8,221 nt of DNA, from NCBI GenBank assembly GCA_030630315.1, contig DAOVNI010000055.1, forward strand, positions 1 through 8,221, in the 5' to 3' direction. Source of the DNA: Phycisphaerae bacterium. Its GTDB lineage: Bacteria; Planctomycetota; Phycisphaerae; Sedimentisphaerales; Anaerobacaceae. The notes beneath the pieces are model-generated. The model was not told the origin of the DNA. It saw nothing but the letters and a program-made list of their open reading frames with translations, and searched no databases. A program made the position numbers and the translations under genes. Positions 5,904-8,221 of this stretch are shown here, piece by piece (the stretch's first letter is position 1; the number at the start of each line of letters is the position of its first letter).

Positions 5904-8221
5904 CTACCCTCTCTTTGCAGGTGGTATATATCTTTTCAGCATTAAGGAAAGAGTTACTATCGTAACGGAACTCATAGCCATTGCAAGCCCTGCAAGTTCA
6001 GGCTTAAAAGTGATTCCAAAAAATGGATATAGTATTCCTGCCGCAACAGGAATCAATGCGGTATTATATGCAAAAGCCCAGAACAGATTTTGTTTTATCC
6101 TCGACATTACTTTACTGCTCAATTGCACCGCTGCAACAGCATCCATAAGGTCGTCTTTTATAAGTACTATCTCACCGCTCTCTATTGCTACATCTGTACC
6201 GCTGCCTAAAGCAATACCTACATCTGCCTGGGCAAGTGCCGGTGCATCGTTAATCCCGTCACCCACGAAACCTACTACCTGCCCTTTTTCTTGAAGTTTC
6301 TTTACCTCATTAGCTTTATCCTGCGGCAAAACCTCTGCTAATACTTTTTCTATTCCAATTAGCTTTGCAATTGTATTTGCAGTCCTTGCATTGTCACCGG
6401 TAATCATAACAACATTGAGATTCATACCTTTTAGCTCTTTAATGGCATTTTTTGTTGTTTTCTTTAATGTGTCGGCAATGGCAATTATGCCACATATTTC
6501 GCAGTCCCGAGCGATGAGTATTATCGTCTTTCCCTCGGTTTCAAGCTGAAGCATATTTTCCCCAACCTCTTTAGAATACGAAATATTTCTTTCTTTGAAA
6601 AGTGTTCTATTTCCTACAAGCACCTCGAATCCTTGAACTCTTGCTATTACACCTTTTCCCCCAAAGGTGTCAAAGTGTTTGTTCTCGGCCATCTCAATAT
6701 CTTTTTCCCGCGCTCGTCTCACTATGGCCTCTGCGAGAGGATGCTGTGAATTCCTCTCAACACTTGCTACCAACTTCAGCAGTGTTCTATCATCAATTCC
6801 AATACCGATTATGTCTGTAACTTCCGGTTTTCCCATGGTTAGAGTTCCGGTTTTGTCAAATACCATCGTTGTCAGCTTCTCAGAGATTTCGAGGGCTTCG
6901 CCATTCTTGATGAGAATACCGAGTTCAGCCCCACGGCCGACGCCCACAGTCACCGCGGTCGGAGTGGCAAGTCCAAGAGCGCAAGGGCATGCGATAACAA
7001 GGACGGAAATCATACAAGTCAGGGCAAAAAGCAATGTATTAGCGAGAATTAAATACCACAGAACAAAAGAAAGAATTGCAATTGTCAGCACTATTGGAAT
7101 GAAATAACTTACCGCTTTATCAGCAATCCTTTGAATAGGGGGCCGTGAGCCCTGAGCTGCTTTCACAAGTTCTATGATCTGGGACAGCACGGTATCTTTG
7201 CCTATTTTTGTCGCTCTGAATTTGATTACGCTGTTTTTGTTAATCGTCCCGCCAACAACACTATCACCTTTCTTTTTCAAAACTGGAATAGGTTCTCCTG
7301 TAATCATTGACTCATCCACGTAGCTCTCACCATCAATAACATCACCGTCTACAGGGATTTTTTCTCCCGGTTTTACAACTACCGTATCATTTATTTGAAC
7401 ATCCTCTATAGGTATTTCAATCTCATTGTTATCACGAATAACAGCAGCAGTTTTGGGTTGCAAACCCATTAGTTTTTTTATCGCTTCTGAGGTTCTTCCC
7501 TTTGCCTTTGCCTCCAAGTACCGTCCCATTGTGAGAAATGCGGCAAGAAGAACCGCTGTCTCATAAAACAAAAAATCCCTTGAAAGTATAAACTCAAAAG
7601 TACCTAAAATACTTGATACAAATGCGACGCCAATCCCCATAGAATACATTACATCCATATTCAGATTCCTGTTTTTGAGAGAACGGTAGGCAGCCCTGAA
7701 TATAGGATGGCTTACATAAATAAAGGCAGGAGTTGAAACAACCAGCATTAGATACGCCATTGGAAAAGGAAGATGGACTGGAATATACTTAAAAACATAC
7801 ATAAGAATCATTAGAGGAATGCCTACGGCCAACCCGGCAATAACTCTGTTGCGTTTTTCTCTTAAATCCTTTTCTCTCGCCGCTTTTTCTAAATCTTCTG
7901 TTTCTTCTCCCTCCACCCCGAGCCATTGATAGCCGGCGCCTTCAATGGCTTTTTTCGTCTCAGCCATTGTTGTCATTACCGGGTTGTAGGTGATATATAC
8001 TTTTTCAGCTCCCAGATTAACATTAACACTACTGATTCCATCCAGTTTTTTGAGTGCGCTTTCAATTGTTTTTGCGCAAGTAGCACAGGTCATACCCCCA
8101 ATTTTCAGGGTGATTTTTTCATTTACCACCCTATACCCTGCGTCTGTAACCGCTTTTTCCAGGTCAGCGAGGTTCAACTTCGCAGACTCGTACTCAACCA
8201 TAGCGGCCTCATTTCCAAGGT
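5904..8221 (-). CDS. copA: Copper(I)-translocating P1B-type ATPase, 5' end missing
   Basis: Inner-membrane pump exporting Cu(I) (possibly Ag(I)) using ATP. Numbering is from an in-frame ATG at 8201-8199. That ATG is not the true start, because the frame stays open to the window edge and residues before and after it form the end of a first heavy-metal-binding domain ([12 protein letters not shown], then [10 protein letters not shown]). A second such domain follows with GMTCATC at 36-42. Then come the actuator TGEP (301-304), the Cu(I)-site CPC in the sixth helix (405-407), the phosphorylation DKTGT (Asp449), SQHPLA (485-490), [11 protein letters not shown] (647-657), and the P1B-1 copper signatures Tyr712-Asn713 and MAMSS (741-745). 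About eight membrane helices are visible (near 119-137, 148-168, 183-205, 210-228, 365-388, 392-416, 705-727, 735-757). It is A+T-rich compared with the far-left genes. No copper-sensor gene is in view. Confidence 0.95.
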   Translation of the reverse strand, partial: LGNEAAMVEYESAKLNLADLEKAVTDAGYRVVNEKITLKIGGMTCATCAKTIESALKKLDGISSVNVNLGAEKVYITYNPVMTTMAETKKAIEGAGYQWLGVEGEETEDLEKAAREKDLREKRNRVIAGLAVGIPLMILMYVFKYIPVHLPFPMAYLMLVVSTPAFIYVSHPIFRAAYRSLKNRNLNMDVMYSMGIGVAFVSSILGTFEFILSRDFLFYETAVLLAAFLTMGRYLEAKAKGRTSEAIKKLMGLQPKTAAVIRDNNEIEIPIEDVQINDTVVVKPGEKIPVDGDVIDGESYVDESMITGEPIPVLKKKGDSVVGGTINKNSVIKFRATKIGKDTVLSQIIELVKAAQGSRPPIQRIADKAVSYFIPIVLTIAILSFVLWYLILANTLLFALTCMISVLVIACPCALGLATPTAVTVGVGRGAELGILIKNGEALEISEKLTTMVFDKTGTLTMGKPEVTDIIGIGIDDRTLLKLVASVERNSQHPLAEAIVRRAREKDIEMAENKHFDTFGGKGVIARVQGFEVLVGNRTLFKERNISYSKEVGENMLQLETEGKTIILIARDCEICGIIAIADTLKKTTKNAIKELKGMNLNVVMITGDNARTANTIAKLIGIEKVLAEVLPQDKANEVKKLQEKGQVVGFVGDGINDAPALAQADVGIALGSGTDVAIESGEIVLIKDDLMDAVAAVQLSSKVMSRIKQNLFWAFAYNTALIPVAAGILYPFFGITFKPELAGLAMAMSSVTIVTLSLMLKRYIPPAKRG

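Noticed and set aside
5734..6294. 186-residue plus-strand frame across the copA-fprA junction
   Set aside because: It is antisense to two well-supported genes and its sequence is low-complexity Ser/Ala-rich. It is a shadow frame.
6667..7107. 146-residue plus-strand frame within copA
   Set aside because: It is antisense to the conserved P-type ATPase core (phosphorylation site and sixth-helix region) and has no family match.

Overview
The window looks like a bacterial chromosome segment, most likely from an anaerobic or microaerophilic planctomycete (Phycisphaerae-like). The lineage is inferred. The left edge pairs a planctomycete-style Gfo/Idh/MocA oxidoreductase with an exported DUF6807 protein, a pairing common in that phylum. 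The rest encodes oxygen-defence enzymes typical of anaerobes: flavodiiron protein, superoxide reductase, rubrerythrin-like protein and rubredoxin. There are no RNA genes, insertion sequences, CRISPR arrays or long repeats. No gene-free stretch exceeds about 75 bases.

Layout. Plus strand, 1-1339: the 3' end of a Gfo/Idh/MocA oxidoreductase, then a complete secreted DUF6807 protein. A 64-base convergent gap (1340-1403) follows. Minus strand, 8221 down to 1404: six co-directional genes read right to left. They are a copper P1B-type ATPase (copA, 5' end outside the window), an A-type flavodiiron protein (fprA), desulfoferrodoxin/superoxide reductase (dfx), a rubrerythrin-family diiron protein, a flavin reductase-rubredoxin fusion (hrb, high-molecular-weight rubredoxin) and glucose-6-phosphate dehydrogenase (zwf). 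Junctions are tight: 4 bases copA-fprA, a one-base TAATG overlap dfx-rubrerythrin, and gaps of 57-71 bases elsewhere. No convincing internal terminator or promoter is visible, so one operon with its promoter beyond the right edge is the simplest reading.

How the genes may work together (inference from family knowledge). Zwf oxidises glucose-6-phosphate and makes NAD(P)H. The flavin reductase half of Hrb takes electrons from NAD(P)H and passes them to its rubredoxin half. Rubredoxin reduces FprA (O2 or NO reduction), Dfx (superoxide to peroxide) and possibly the rubrerythrin-like protein (peroxide to water). CopA exports Cu(I), which worsens oxidative damage and attacks iron-sulfur centres. 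The group therefore reads as a nearly self-contained chain from sugar phosphate to O2, superoxide and peroxide, with metal efflux attached.

The most notable sequence detail is in hrb. A strong Shine-Dalgarno and an in-frame ATG sit exactly at the start of the rubredoxin module, so the gene may yield both the fusion and a free 54-residue rubredoxin. Base composition also changes sharply: the left plus-strand genes are much richer in G+C than the copA end.
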